A stretch of 64,000 nt of DNA from Ceriagrion tenellum. Lineage: Eukaryota > Arthropoda > Insecta > Odonata > Coenagrionidae. The translations under genes were made by a program, and so were the position numbers. The DNA lies in assembly GCA_963169105.1 (NCBI GenBank), contig OY720636.1, positions 69,304,123 to 69,368,122 of the forward strand. The letters are read 5' to 3'. Below, in pieces: positions 34,286-45,149 of the stretch. Below the pieces are notes generated by a model, which searched no databases, was not told the origin of the DNA, and was given only the letters and a program-made list of their open reading frames with translations. Position 1 is the stretch's first letter. Each line of letters starts with the position of its first letter.

Positions 34286-34325
34286 CTCTTGAAGACGCTT
34301 CCATTACGAAGAGCGAAAATTTGAG
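34286..34325 (+). ncRNA. Hammerhead-like motif downstream of PLE endonuclease
   Basis: CTC (34286-34288) can pair with GAG (34323-34325) as stem I. The core is TTGAAGA (34289-34295, T for C at the first base), then one C, an imperfect stem II (GCTTC with GAAG plus AGC), GAA at 34315-34317, palindromic AATT, and T as cleavage residue. The pattern with the extra base before stem II is the same as in the foldback copies. Confidence 0.5.
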
Positions 34326-34329
34326 TTTT

Positions 34330-35061
34330 TAAAAAATGATCAAAATGCAGCATAGCCCGAAAGCATCTTTCATAGAAAAATAAGCTTCGTTGGACTACAG
34401 GGAACCTATTTATGAATGACGAGTTTAAACTTCAGTAGGTCATTGCTCTCTTAGTATTACAGTTAGAACCTCGGTTTATTTCCTACCTCTTCGCGGCATT
34501 TACGGAACCTATCTTTTTCCTACTACCTTCCCCGAAATGAAAACAAACTTTCTCCCGTCTACCATGACTTTCAGTGTCTCATCGCCTATATACTGCTTCC
34601 TCCATTCACCTATTCTGCCTCCGCATAATGAACTCCAATAATTTTCGTCCTATGTCTGCCATGCCTAACACCTCTCCCTTCGCCTTTCTTTCTATCCTCA
34701 GCTCACTTTCTTAATCTTTTTCCGGCGCATTATCTTCAGATGCGAAAAACCGTAAGCCGTCGATTGGTTTCTACTCATTCGAGTCCTTTGGCCTCTCCTA
34801 TTCCCCAAAACCGTGGATAATTCTCCTTGGAATCATTGAACGCAGACGATGTCCCAAACTATAGATAGATGGTTACATCCTCGACTTGGACAACATCCCC
34901 CTTCAAATGGCCAACATAGTCATTTTCCCTATTTCTCTCATATTCCCTCATTTCTTTTTTCCGTATTTTCCTTCAGGCTTGATACGGCGCTGGAATCTGT
35001 CCTGAAATGAAGTATCGGAAACCCAAATACGGGTAATGTAAATCTGTGTTGGATTGTAATA

Positions 35062-35064
<3 letters not shown>
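34330..35064. other. No recognised feature
   Basis: No named feature. Pyrimidine-rich from about 34480 to 34720. Confidence 0.4.

Positions 35065-35092
<28 letters not shown>
35065..35092 (+). repeat. (TC)n microsatellite
   Basis: A perfect dinucleotide run of about 14 units. Confidence 0.97.
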
Positions 35093-35095
<3 letters not shown>

Positions 35096-35273
35096 AAATT
35101 AGCGTATGTAAATTTTCTCTAGTTCTTCGACGAAATTATTCCTTGCGGTATACTATTATATACCTCTGAAACTATTAACTCATTATCTCTCGCATGTTTC
35201 CTTATTAGTTTAACTTTCAATATTTTCCTGTTTGAGTCTATATATACCCGTATTTTTTATATTTCATGATTTG

Positions 35274-35760
35274 TCGTTCAATCCTAAGATTGGTTGACAG
35301 CAGCCCTCTACCCTTCCAAATCTAATGCTAGTTCCCTTACCTCCTGGTATCTCTTCCTATGTGCTTTCCACTTTATTGATTTCATGAGCTTATTCCTTGA
35401 TTTTCCTCTGGGGACTTTTCCCTCTATTTTGCCTGCAGTTATGTTCGTGCACAAACTCATTGTGTCTCACAGTGTGTCCAATCCATCTTACTCTTCTTTT
35501 CTCAATGGTATTCCAAATGGTCCTTTCCTCTTTTATTCTTCTGTACACTTCATAATTTCTTATTTTGCGTGTCCATTTTATCTATAGCATCCTCCTCCAG
35601 CACCAGGTTTCGAAGGCCTATAGTCTTTTCTGGTCAGCTTTTCCAATGGTCCATGCTTCATATCCATACAGTGCTACGCTCCACATGAATTTTTTCACAT
35701 ACTGTTTCCATGTGCGCCAGGTTTTGAAGGTATTAGTCTTTTCTGGTCATATATTTTTTC
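35274..35760 (-). mobile_element. Non-LTR 3' end, family C copy 2 (antisense, longest)
   Basis: The reverse complement decodes KWTRKIRNYEVYRRI, RRVRWIGHTVRHNEF, then (after a frameshift) GKVPRG and RYQEVRELALD, and ends RAAVNQS. Upstream, at 35590-35760, a W..ALYGYEAWTI-like and a KRLEAFE.W(C/W)RR-like segment are visible. This is the usual order before the C-terminus of LINE RTs. Stops and frameshifts are present. Confidence 0.82.
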
Positions 35761-36109
35761 ATATTTGCGAAATCAGCCTTAATTATTTCTGTAGTAGTGT
35801 ACTCTGTCTCTATGAAACATTTCGCCTGCCACCATTTTGTCAATCATCCAATGTCTCTGCCATACCACAGCCTGGACAAATATTTTTTTTTACTTTGTTA
35901 CTTATATGACTTATTGTTGTCTTTATCTTTATGAATTGGCTTTCCTCAGAGACGCCAATGATTACTCCTTTAGCATATGAAACTATAGTATTACTTTAAA
36001 TGAGTCATCCATCCTCTTCAACGCTAAAAAGATGAAGTGGACAGGATCATGTTTTTTGACTACCCCATCCAGAAGAAGCCTCCTCCACGGGCGTTATGAA
36101 TTTGGGCCC
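35761..36109. other. No recognised feature
   Basis: Possibly eroded continuation of the family C copy; no motif beyond 35760. Confidence 0.35.
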
Positions 36110-36480
36110 ACGTCATGAGGGGTGGATTTTTCGACCTTTCACCTTTCCCTCTGAATCTCCTCTCGCATGACCCCACGCCCTCTGTCCCTCCACATCGCCC
36201 GTCTCGCCTACAAAAGAGCAACGATCAGTCGAGGCGTGGCGAAGAAAGAATGAGTGTACGTCAGTGGTCCACTGGAATTTCACCATTTGCGAGCGCGGCT
36301 CGCCAAAAGACGCGCGTGCGATCATCTCGGCCCGTTCGTTATTATGTGCCCCCCCCCTCCCGCCCCCTCGTTCGCGTGCGAGTGTGTGCGTTGTGGGTGA
36401 GATGGCGTATTAAGAGGAGGGTGTTCGGAGAGCCGGGGAGTCGGTCCGTCCTCTCAATTTTCCCTCCACACTCCCTCCCG
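36110..36480. promoter_or_regulatory. CpG-rich block next to C-rich tract
   Basis: CpG is dense (for example GAGCGCGGCTCGCC at about 36291 and CCCTCGTTCGCGTGCGAG at 36364). The open frame over it is composition-driven. It could be a promoter or 5' UTR, with no exon support. Confidence 0.35.
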
Positions 36481-37080
36481 ACAACGCTTCATCTCAGTTT
36501 CACCGCTCAGAAAAGAGCATCCTCACTTACGCACATCTGCCAACCCCTCTCCCCCCCCCCCCTGTGGCCGGCCAATCTCTTCCCTTAGAGCACCATTCTA
36601 ACCCCCCCCCCCTCGTTCGCAGAGCCCCCTCAAAAAGCCGCCTCCATCAAAAGAAACCCGCTCGCATCAAAAAATGCCCCAACTCCCTCACTTCAAAAAC
36701 CACCCACCCAGCCCTCCCTCCTTGTATCTTCTTCTCCCTTCCCTCTCCTTGCCTTCTCATCCCCGCAACAAACACAGCACAACACCCGCAAACAAAACAA
36801 AACAACCCCCAAGACCGCCGCTCTTCCCTCTATAGCAATATTACGTCTCCCCTTTCCACGACGCGGGGGAGACTACCCCATGATTCCACAGGGTCCTATC
36901 CTTGGTCCCTTCCCCTGCTACTTTACACTCTATATAAAAGCCTTTTCTTTAATGTATTTTTTTCTGGTCTTTTTTTCTTTTCCCATTCTCCTCCTCCTCT
37001 TGCTTCATCGACCGAAGGAAGAGCCTCTTCCTCCCCTCCCGAAAGCCCCCCACCAGGAGGAGTAGCAGCGAGCAACACCT
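36481..37080. repeat. C-rich low-complexity tract
   Basis: Several C-runs (36549-36561; about 36602-36612), CCCTC motifs and AAACAAAACAAAAC. Frames here translate to proline/serine-rich low complexity and are not genes. Confidence 0.6.
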
Positions 37081-37402
37081 CTTGACAATCGGTTGGAGGC
37101 CGTTTCGAAATGAGCCACCTGTTGCGTTGGAATGGGAAGGGTGAGGGGCGGGAGGTATCAGTGGTGGAGAGAGGACAAAGGGGAGGGGAGGAGATAGTCT
37201 CGCGGGAAAAGGGGGATTGAGGGGAGAGGCGTAGGTGTGAGAAGAGGTGGAGGGCACGATAGGGCTTGTGCCACAGGATAATGCGGGAGAAAGTGGAAAG
37301 AAAGTTAGATGGCAGATGTTACCTAGGAGCCGGTTCAAATATTGCACTCGTCAATTTGGATACCGAAACACGGATCCAAGGAGTGCGGTATAATTTTCAC
37401 TT
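37081..37402. other. Purine-rich low-complexity stretch
   Basis: GGGAGGGGAGG-like runs to about 37260, then ordinary sequence. No named feature. Confidence 0.4.
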
Positions 37403-37636
37403 TACATCTAAATCTACCCACTACCCTGCGAGCCGCCGCATGAGCGTGTGGTAGGGGCTGTCAGGACACCAGCCGTGTAAGGGTGTAGGGAAAAGGTTTT
37501 GGGAGAAGAAATGGTGACATGTAACTATGGGAGAGTATTTAGTGGAGCTCAGTTTCTACTGTGGTCGCTTATTTTGCGCGGAAAGAACAAGTTTTTGTAC
37601 CTATCTGTTCGACAACGTATCTCTTTTTAGCCGTCG
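37403..37636 (-). mobile_element. Non-LTR 3' end, family B copy (antisense)
   Basis: The reverse complement decodes the end of the RT protein (an I(R/H)CRTDRYKN.FFPRKIS-like segment) and the family B 3' UTR with the GCGGCTCGCAGGGTAG and TAGATTTAGATG tail. It matches 14984-15204 and 44650-44890. Confidence 0.75.
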
Positions 37637-37844
37637 TAATGCTTATAATTGTGACTTTCTCTCCAGATAATCAATCAGCAAATCACAATTTCTCTGTACA
37701 TAAATTTGAAAATTTTTATGTTCCCCCTGAGAACAACTGTGTTGAATCTATCTTCCCAAAACAAGAGCATTGCTGCAAGAAAAAAAGCCTCATAGGTCTC
37801 GTATTGGTTTTTGTTTCCAAGGATTTTATTTGAATTGGTTGAAT

Positions 37845-38022
37845 AATGAGAAAGAAAACTTTGTTTGATTCTACCAATTTATTTTAAGGTACTACAAGTT
37901 TCGGCGCAGTGGTGTTATCTTCAGGTACTTAAGGTACCTGAAGACGAGGCCGCTGCATCTAAAATAGTAGTACCTTAAAATAAATTGGTGGAATCAAATA
38001 AATTTTTATTTTTCATTGTTCA
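37845..38022. mobile_element. Foldback element with hammerhead-like motifs
   Basis: Arms GATTCTACCAATTTATTTTAAGGTACTAC and its complement meet at 37925-37937. The left minus-strand motif has CTGAAGA, T, a poor stem II, GAAA, ACTTGT and then GTAC for stem I. The right plus-strand motif (37929-37978) has a 9-bp stem I, TTAAGGTAC with GTACCTTAA, and CTGAAGA at 37938-37944, but its GAAA and stem II are eroded. Together the arms imply an ancestral ACTAGT palindrome. Confidence 0.62.
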
Positions 38023-38599
38023 TAATGAAACTCCACAAAGTTGGGCCTGGAACCATTGAGATAAAAGATTGAAATAAATCCCCAACTACTTACAACGATA
38101 ACGGCATTTTTGAGTTATCTCCGTAAGGCTTAATCAATTTATTTATTTGTTCCTCGTATTAGCACATACACATAAAGATAAATATTACAAATTTTCAAAA
38201 CAAGGGACTAGGTCCGTTAAGAATGCATCCTGTTTGAGGTTAACCGACTCATTTTGTCCAACACAGTTACATCAATATAGAAAACACAAAAATCAGTCAC
38301 TGTGCCGAAAATTACAAATTACTTTACAAAAATTGTTAGTGGACACAAAAAACTTAACGATAAGAAAAAGTAAATGGAAAAAACATTGATAATGCCGGAA
38401 CACACAACCGAAATTGATGAGAATCACTGCAATTCACAGAGATTATCGCAGACGTTTCCCAAAGTTGCAAGAGACTTCGTCGTGGTGACAAGTGCCAGTC
38501 GAAATATTCTGAACGCCTATTACCAGAACTTCACGAAGAATGTATTTTAATAAGAGTGTATTTGTTACGAAGGCTTCCACGGTTTTCTTGTTTATTGGT
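38023..38599. other. No recognised feature
   Basis: A TTATTTATTTG stretch at 38140 may be the tail of an antisense LINE 3' UTR. No coding signal. Confidence 0.35.
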
Positions 38600-39050
38600 A
38601 CTTTTCGGGTTCACCCCACGTTGCACCATTTTAACGATGTATAGTTATCGGTTAACGAAGTTCTCCGTCTTCCGATTGCCAATTTCCATGTCTCCCGATC
38701 ACTCCACAGATCTTCATCTAATCCTCTTTCTCTCATTTTTCTGTATCTCTTGTATCCAGCTTTTCCTCGGTCTGCCCCTCCGCCGTATTCCTTTCGGGTT
38801 CCACAGCAACATTTTTTTTGGAAGTCTTTCACTTCCCATTCGTTACTCGTGCCCATACCAACTCAAGTGTTGTGTTTTTATTCAATTTACTATAGCGTCA
38901 TTGACATTCATACTTTCCCTGATCCTTTCATTCCTTATTCTCTTGTTTTATTTGCTGGCTGCTTTTCGCCAGAAGTCCCATTTCAGTGGTCAATAATAAT
39001 TTTTCTGATTTTTCAGTTTGTGGCCATACTTCACCATTTTAACGATCAAA
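38600..39050 (-). mobile_element. LINE RT C-terminus (antisense)
   Basis: The minus-strand frame 38611-38856 contains ADRGKAGYKRYRKMRERGLD, EDLWSDRETWKLAIGRRRT. The upstream part at 38860-39050 decodes, with a shift, EMGF(L/W)..S.., RNERIRE.MNV and a (L/K)xWYGH-like piece. This is the standard end of many insect LINE RTs, in the order WYGH, RRRGRP-like, GL.EDLW.DRE.WK and a basic end. Frameshifts separate the two parts. Confidence 0.76.
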
Positions 39051-39299
39051 GATAATAATTAACGTGAACAGTGGAGCAACGCGGGGTGAAGCCGAAAAAT
39101 ACCAATCAAGAGTGTATCTGTTTACAGAATATTCGTCAAAGTTTTCTCTTTTACAGACGGTCATTTGATCACCAAGGATTGACGTAACCAATGCCAATTT
39201 CATATAAAATCGTACCCTACAATTGTCAAAACTATGTAGGAATTAACGTAAAAATTTGCCTCGCGGAAGCACTGAAAAATAGTAAATACTGTCAATTTT
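39051..39299. other. No recognised feature
   Basis: Ordinary sequence before the pyrimidine block; nothing named. Confidence 0.4.
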
Positions 39300-39905
39300 G
39301 TGGCTCAGCTCCATTTCCTTTTCCCTCTCCCATTCACTTTTCATATACCTTCCTCCCTATCTCACTTACTTCCTCCCTGTTATACTTCTTCCTTTTTCCT
39401 CTATCGCCATCCCACTCGGTGTATGTGAGGTGAATGGCAGTTGCTGTCCGATTCCACCTCTTCTCTCTCTTCCATTCCTCCTCTTCCTCTTTTCTCTTCT
39501 CCTATCTTCCTCTCTCACCTTCCCACTCAAATGTATAGTATGTTATTAGGAAAATAAGTTTGTCTTCTCTCCACGTACCTACATGTATACCCCAAATGTT
39601 ATCTGTCAGCAGATGGCAGATGCTGTCCAATTCCTCCTCATCTCTTTCTCTTCTATTCCTCCTCTTCCTCTTTTCTCTCCTCTTCTCTTCCTTTCCCTCT
39701 GTCTTCCCCTCTCCTAAGTCATCTACCTATATATCTATACCTTTTATACTTCTTTCTTTTTCCTCTGTCACCGTCCCACTCAGTGTAGGTGAGTCATGAG
39801 GTGCATGGCAGATGTTGCCCGATTCCTCCTCTCATCTTTCTCTTCCATTCCTCTTCTTACTCTCTTCTCTCCTCCTCTCTTCCTTTCTCTCCGTCTTTCC
39901 CCTCT
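39300..39905 (+). repeat. Diverged pyrimidine-rich tandem repeat, three units
   Basis: GGCAG(T/A)TG(C/T)TG(T/C)CC(G/A)ATTCC recurs at about 39435, 39614 and 39806. Each is followed by CTCCTCTTCC/TCTTCCATTCC arrays, and units 1-2 are each preceded by TTATACTTCTT(C/T)CTTTTTCCTCT and CCCACTC(G/A)GTGTA. The spacing is about 180-190 bp, a minisatellite-like array with long pyrimidine tracts on the plus strand. Confidence 0.75.
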
Positions 39906-40444
39906 CCTTCCCACCCACATGCATAAGGCCGCCCCATTGTTCACAGCCGGCGGCTGGAAAATTGATGATGACTCTCACAACGCCCCGAAGTCCATTCTTT
40001 TTTTTTCTTCTTCTCCCGTGCCCTCCCCACCTCTGGGCCTCATCTCTCACTCTCCCTCTCTCTCTCTCTCTCCCTCTCTTCCCCATTCCCTCTCTCCTTT
40101 CCTCTCATACGCACAACACGGCGGCAGCAGAGCAAAGCAGCCCCCCCTCCCTCCTCTCCGACTATCCGAGACTCTTTTGAAAACACTCCTCTCTCTCCCC
40201 CCCCCCCCCAAGTATTGCGCCTCCTCATCCTTCAGGCTTCCTCCCGCCCCCCCTTCCCCAGACATCACATCGGTCCACACATACACACACTGTCGCATCC
40301 CCCTCCTCCATGCCACCGCTCCAAAACCATCCCGGCACGAATTCCCTTGTTCACCCCCTCACACATGTCCCCTCAGTTCCCCCTCTCCCCGCCCATACGA
40401 CGATCATCCTAATATCCCGGCTACCTCACTTTCCGTTGCAAAGC
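39906..40444. repeat. Pyrimidine-rich low-complexity block
   Basis: CTCTCT arrays (40043-40078) and a C13 run (about 40198-40210), plus CACA runs near 40280. Large open frames on both strands (225 and about 89 codons) are proline/serine/leucine or arginine/glutamate low complexity. Confidence 0.6.
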
Positions 40445-41083
40445 CACACCGTATAACGATGACTCCGCATTGATAACGCACCTTTGTGGGCAACGTCGCA
40501 CCGTGGGTGAAATTTGAAGCCCATTTTACACGGGTCACGTAATCGCACAATCTGATTGAGGATCTAAGTCTTTTCCGGCGAATGCTTAGATTTAAAGGTC
40601 GTTAATTATGTTATAGAACTTGAAAAAGATTGTATTTCAACTTTGAAAATGTCGGTTACGGGTTGAAAACTAAGTCAGCGTCATTAAAAAGTGTGGATAA
40701 GTAACTACAATTTCTATTTTCCTTTTCGTACAAAAATGAAAAACTTCCGCATTCGCATCACCTGTCACGCGTAAACCTTGAGAGCACCAATAAAATTAAT
40801 GACAGAAAAGCGCTAGAGACATAGTTAACTACCGAAGACTTACTCAGCAGTCATTTTATTATCGCTAGAGATACGTATACATCAAACTAAGCCTTCGAAA
40901 TTGTACATCCATCCGCAGCGACGAACGCCCACAACTTCTAAACTCTTAGAACAGATCATTGAGATATACGGAGAGGGCACTTGCTATGCTCGCCAATGCC
41001 AGAAGCAGAAGCCAGTCCATCATCTTCGTTGATCCTTAGGATGAAGGGTTCTCGCGTTGCCAGCCGAGTTACGGCGTTGAACT
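40445..41083. other. No recognised feature
   Basis: No named feature. Confidence 0.4.
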
Positions 41084-41128
41084 GCACCGACGTTTCGATG
41101 AGTAGTAGTAGCCATCGTCTTCGGGGTG
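41084..41128 (-). ncRNA. Hammerhead-like motif
   Basis: On the minus strand: CACC pairs with GGTG as stem I (41125-41128 and 41085-41088). The core is CCGAAGA (second base C for T), then an extra C, stem II GATG/CATC with a 12-base loop, GAAA, ACGT as a short palindrome, and C as cleavage residue. Here no inverted partner is nearby. Confidence 0.5.
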
Positions 41129-41547
41129 AATGATTTGCGCCAGAATTATCACACGTTTATAGGGACTCATTTTGGGTCAGGTTTGCTCTGATTGGTCACT
41201 TTTTCCCGCCATTTGTCTGCATTCTCAGATCAGGTTTTCAAGCACTGCTGAGTAGAAACTTTTGTCTATTCAAGCTATTGCTTTCCAGCCTGATCTCCAC
41301 AGTCTCCCTCACAATTCGATCCCAGGAATTCCTTGTTTTACAAAGCACTCTGGTGTTGGCAAATTCGATTCTTCCACAGCCTGGAAAACGGCCATTAGAT
41401 AGACTGCGTAGCAGATAGAGAAAAAAGTGCAGTTCTTAATTGTGTAATTTCGTGCCCCGTGTAAAACGGGCTTAAGTGCGCAGGAATGAGCGTGTAAATT
41501 TATCAAACTTGAGCTCAGGAAGATGATAAATTGTCATTCCTTCCAAT

Positions 41548-41808
41548 GATGTTTCCATGACGTTGATTCCTTCTTTCGGGTTTTCCGCCGCGTTGGTTCA
41601 TGTTAAGGACAATATTTCGCCGGCTCTCCTGCTGGCTTCCTCAGGTCCATGTAACCTCCTGGCTTCCTCAGGTCCCTGAGGAAGCCAGCAGGACAGCCGG
41701 CGAAATATTGTCCTCAACATGAACCAACGCGTCGGAAAACCCGAAAGAAGGAATCAACCTCCATCAAAGCCCCGCGGAAGCCTTCATCAGAACCCGATGT
41801 TTCCATGA
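41548..41808. mobile_element. Foldback element with 13-bp target duplication
   Basis: GATGTTTCCATGA at 41548-41560 and 41796-41808 is an exact direct repeat around the element. Arms of about 85 bp (41561-41647 and 41671-41758) are near-perfect complements, with GGTTCATGTT(A/G)AGGACAATATTTCGCC facing its complement. The centre repeats CTCCTGGCTTCCTCAGGTCC. Each arm has CTGAGGA, A, GCC/GGC-based stem, GAAA and ATAT. A tail of about 37 bp follows the right arm only. A 13-bp duplication is longer than typical DNA-transposon duplications and fits target-primed insertion. Confidence 0.72.
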
Positions 41809-42251
41809 ATTGAGGTAAATTATACCCGGGTGAAACGAATCAGGTAAAAGATTTATTGACGAGTTCAATAAGTGGACTTTTTTGTGTTCATGCATTAACG
41901 TGAGAGAATAAAAGGGGTCCAGTGTAATTTCATGAAGATTGTGGATATTAAGAAAGCAGTACGAACGTTATAAATTGATGGAATAGTGTCTCGCCTTGTG
42001 GAACTTTATAATGCTACACGTGTTCATGTAGAACTCTCGATACAATTCTTCTTTTATTTTTTATTGACGCCGATACATCGTTGTGAAGACAACTTTCATC
42101 TTTGTTATATATCGTGTCTTTTTCTTAAGTTTTCTGGTCAATCTTACCTTCACACAATATTCGTCAATTTCGATCGGTCCGATGAAACAAGTGTAAAATT
42201 GTGCCAAGTATTTTCTTTTCGTTGTGCTTAAGTCCTGTACCTATCTACATT
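41809..42251. other. No recognised feature
   Basis: AT-rich with short frames; nothing named. Confidence 0.4.
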
Positions 42252-42412
42252 CTTGAGAAATTTATGACTAGTGTTTTTCAGAGCGACACAGTGAACATTG
42301 TGATGACTCATTACTACATCTTTACGTCTGAAAAAAGCGAAAAAATAAGAGAGATACATTGCCGAACAGATAGCGGCAAAAACTCTTTCCTTTCTGCCAC
42401 ATTTATGCATAC
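42252..42412 (+). mobile_element. Non-LTR fragment, family B (short)
   Basis: CTTGAGAAATTTATGACTAG, TTTTCAGAGCGACACAG and AGAGATACATTGCCGAAC match the family B copy at 44575-44720. It encodes the last RT residues (…IREIHCRTDS) and is truncated at both ends. Confidence 0.72.
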
Positions 42413-42599
42413 ATGCACTTTTCTCAACACTATCTGTCTTCCTCTTAAGGGGGTAGGAGCGCAAATAAAAAGTAATTGAGTGCAAACTTTTTAAGTGAAT
42501 GGAAGAAAATTATTGGAATATCCTTCCCTTAAAAATCGTCAATATATGCGTTGGAAATAGACATTCATGTTGTAATACCGTATTTACTGGCGTACCATT

Positions 42600-43215
42600 C
42601 AAAAGCCGTTTTGTCGGACTACGGCTTTCATCTTCGGTGGATGACGTCATAATGGCATTCAGTGACGATTGGGAGACTATAGTGCTCGTAGAGTTTCTGT
42701 GTACTGGAGAGTTCTTCCATGCCTAGCTGCCCATGGTAGATGAGCAGCGATCGGCTGCCGGCGTCCAATCCCGTAAATCGTTTCTTAGCTCAGTGCGCGC
42801 CGCGTACGAATACTGTTTTAATACTGACTTAAAGTTTTGTTTATTTATCGTGTAATCACGGTGACTTGCGCCGATGGGGATTACTTTCTAAACTCACTGC
42901 GATGACTATTGCAATCACTGCAAGTTTTGACTCGATATCTATAGTAGTTTCTCGTCCAGAGTATTTCTATTCTAAAGGTCCTCGCGTCGGCGTTCGTTTT
43001 CGCCGATTCTTTTGGGTCGCCACTTACAGTATTCGTACGCGGCGCGCACTGAGCTAAGAACCGGTTTACGGGATTGGACGCCGGCAGCCAATCGCTGCTC
43101 ATCTACCATGGGCAGCTAGGCTTGGAGGAACTCTCCAGTGCACAAAAACTCTGCGAGCACTATAATCTCCCTTATGGCGAAGGGGATCTCAGCCGTCGAA
43201 ACGTCGGCAGACCGA
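42600..43215. mobile_element. Long foldback element (about 155-bp arms)
   Basis: Arms 42665-42813 and 43029-43172 are about 90% complementary. They share CCCATGGTAGATGAGCAGCG, CCGGCGTCCAATCCCGTAAA and CTTAGCTCAGTGCGCGCCGC with their complements. They bracket a loop of about 215 bp. Outside the arms, hammerhead-like debris remains: CCGAAGA...AAAACG on the minus strand near 42605-42640, and GTCGAAACGTCGG on the plus strand near 43194-43206. Confidence 0.72.
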
Positions 43216-44240
43216 TACTTGACCTTGTGGAGCAGTCTTGAATAATTCTTAGATTTTTTTTCCAGAAAAAAACACTAAAATTTTAAACGTTGGTTTACTC
43301 TTCGCGATCAAAACCGGCTTCGTCATATAACGCGCCAGGACGCCATCTTGCTTCATCTATGCGTCTCACACGCTTCCACCGCGCTCTCTAGTGCCTTCCA
43401 GTCCTCCCATTCTCTTCCGTCCCTCCGACCCTCTGCCCGCTGGTTTCTTCTCTCCCACTCTACCTCCCCCTCATTCTAGTCCTCCCCACCTTTCCAAAGC
43501 GCTCTCCCAAAAATTCCTTCGCCCATCCCTCATTCCTTCAGGAAAGGGTTCCATTCAAGTCTCTCACACCGCAGAAGTCTCGTCCCTATTAAAATAACGC
43601 GTCCCTTTCGGAATGTGCAATCTCCTGCGAGCTCTTTTTTATTGACCTATTCCTTTTTCTTTTTCTCCTCTTTGGTTCTACTCTTACGCAGTCCGCTTCC
43701 TTGTGGTTCTCCTTCATTCCCCTTCTCTTCCTCATCATTGTTCTTGTTTTTTCCTCTTTCGCAGTCTTTTTGGCGGGGTGGGGTGTTCCCCGAACCGTTG
43801 CTGCGAGACATTTCCGGAGGCCCGCGGTTCGGTTCTCCAATTCGACGTCGCGCAGCGGGTGGGGTCGGCGTTCTTCTCTCTTCTGCCCCGCGTGTTCCCC
43901 CATGCAGAGTGCTCCCTCGAACGCCCGAAACCCTTTCCTGCTCTGCTATTCACATCCAACAGTCCCTGCCGCGCTTCGTGGATTCACCGGGGAAACGAAG
44001 GAAAGAGTCGATATCTCGCAAAGAGGGCGGGTGCGAAAAGTTTCCTTGCTGCGCTCGGTCGCGTTCAGTTGCCTCTTTGAAGTCTTTTGGCCGTTCTCCG
44101 AGGGCGAGGGCCACCGCAGATTGTTTTCCGGGTGCGGATCGTGAAATTAGTTTTACCACGGCACCATCAGCTGGAATGAAGGCTTCTCAGGATAAAGGGG
44201 AAAAGATGTTTGGTTGGTCATTCGGGGAAGGCGACCGACA
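43216..44240. promoter_or_regulatory. CpG- and pyrimidine-rich gene-free block
   Basis: A pyrimidine-rich part (43370-43770) precedes a CpG-dense part (43780-44160). Overlapping open frames up to 211 codons occur in all plus frames at once, the sign of GC composition and not of coding. No motif or splice evidence. Confidence 0.35.
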
Positions 44241-44352
44241 ACCCAGGTAATTGCTGCCATAGAGGATAAGGGAAAGTGGGAGAGGGATTTTTCGGGATAT
44301 GGAAGTATGTTTATGGTGGTTGGAGCGATTTTTGTTTATGTACAGATTTGCT

Positions 44353-44890
44353 TGATGCTACTTCGCTCTGGTTAGGCCACACCTCGAATACGCCGCGAGC
44401 ATTTTGGACCCTGGTCAAATAGATTTAACCAAAAAAATTAATAAAATACAAAGGGAAGCAGCGCCCTTCGTTAAAAACTGCTACGAGCGAACACATAGTG
44501 TTTCACACCTTTTAGAGGGATTGAGGTGGGAGCCCCCAGAGACTCGGGGGTTACACTTTAGGCTTAGTTTGCTTGAGATATTCAGAACTGGTGTGTTTCA
44601 GAGCGACACAGAAAATATTATCATGACGCCTCACTACATCTCTAGGTCTGACAGAAGCGATGAAATAAGATAGATACATTGCTGAACTGATAGGTACAAA
44701 AACTCGTTCTTTCCCGGCACAATAAGCGGCCATAATAAAAACTGAGCTCCACTAAATGCACTCCCATAATAAACGTCACCATTTCAACCCCAACACCTTC
44801 TCCCTAATATCTTTAGATGACTGGTGCCCTAATACCCCATGCAACACGCACGTGCGGTGGCTCGCAGGGAAATATGTAGATGTAGTTGTA
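44353..44890 (+). mobile_element. Non-LTR 3' end, family B best copy
   Basis: The frame decodes LRPHLEYAASI.DP, INKIQREAAPFVKNCYERT, SHLLEGLRWEP, RLSLLEIF and DTENIIMTPHYISRSD before a stop at 44670. The homology runs on through an NSFFPGTIS-like end. It is parallel in order to family A (WDP, QRRSARF, ELGWE, RLNLLSKF, FFPRTI) but well diverged. The 3' UTR ends GGTGGCTCGCAGGGAAATA and TGTAGATGTAGTTGTA, the same tail type as family A. Confidence 0.8.
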
Positions 44891-45149
44891 TATATTCGTT
44901 TATTCATTAGTAACAAGGGTAGATAAGAGCGAAAAAATTGTATTTTATTGTATTGGTTTCTTGGCAATTTAATGATCTGTTAACTCGCAATCTTATGGTA
45001 CTTGACATAAATATCCAAATAATTCGATGAAATATGTCAGATTTTCTCCTAGTGTAAATGTAAATAGTGTGATATTATCGATCATGTCAGTCGGAGGAAA
45101 AAACAATACATACCTCAATTATGATGGCAGCGATAATTCCTCCATTCCC
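44891..45149. other. No recognised feature
   Basis: AT-rich; nothing named. Confidence 0.4.

Noticed and set aside
36115..37085. Overlapping frames of 157 and 173 codons as genes
   Set aside because: C-rich low complexity, including poly-C runs, and no recognisable domain.
39796..40473. 225-codon frame as a gene
   Set aside because: It lies in a pyrimidine-rich low-complexity array.
43615..44250. 211-codon frame as a gene
   Set aside because: Several overlapping frames of similar length in a CpG-rich block; no domain.
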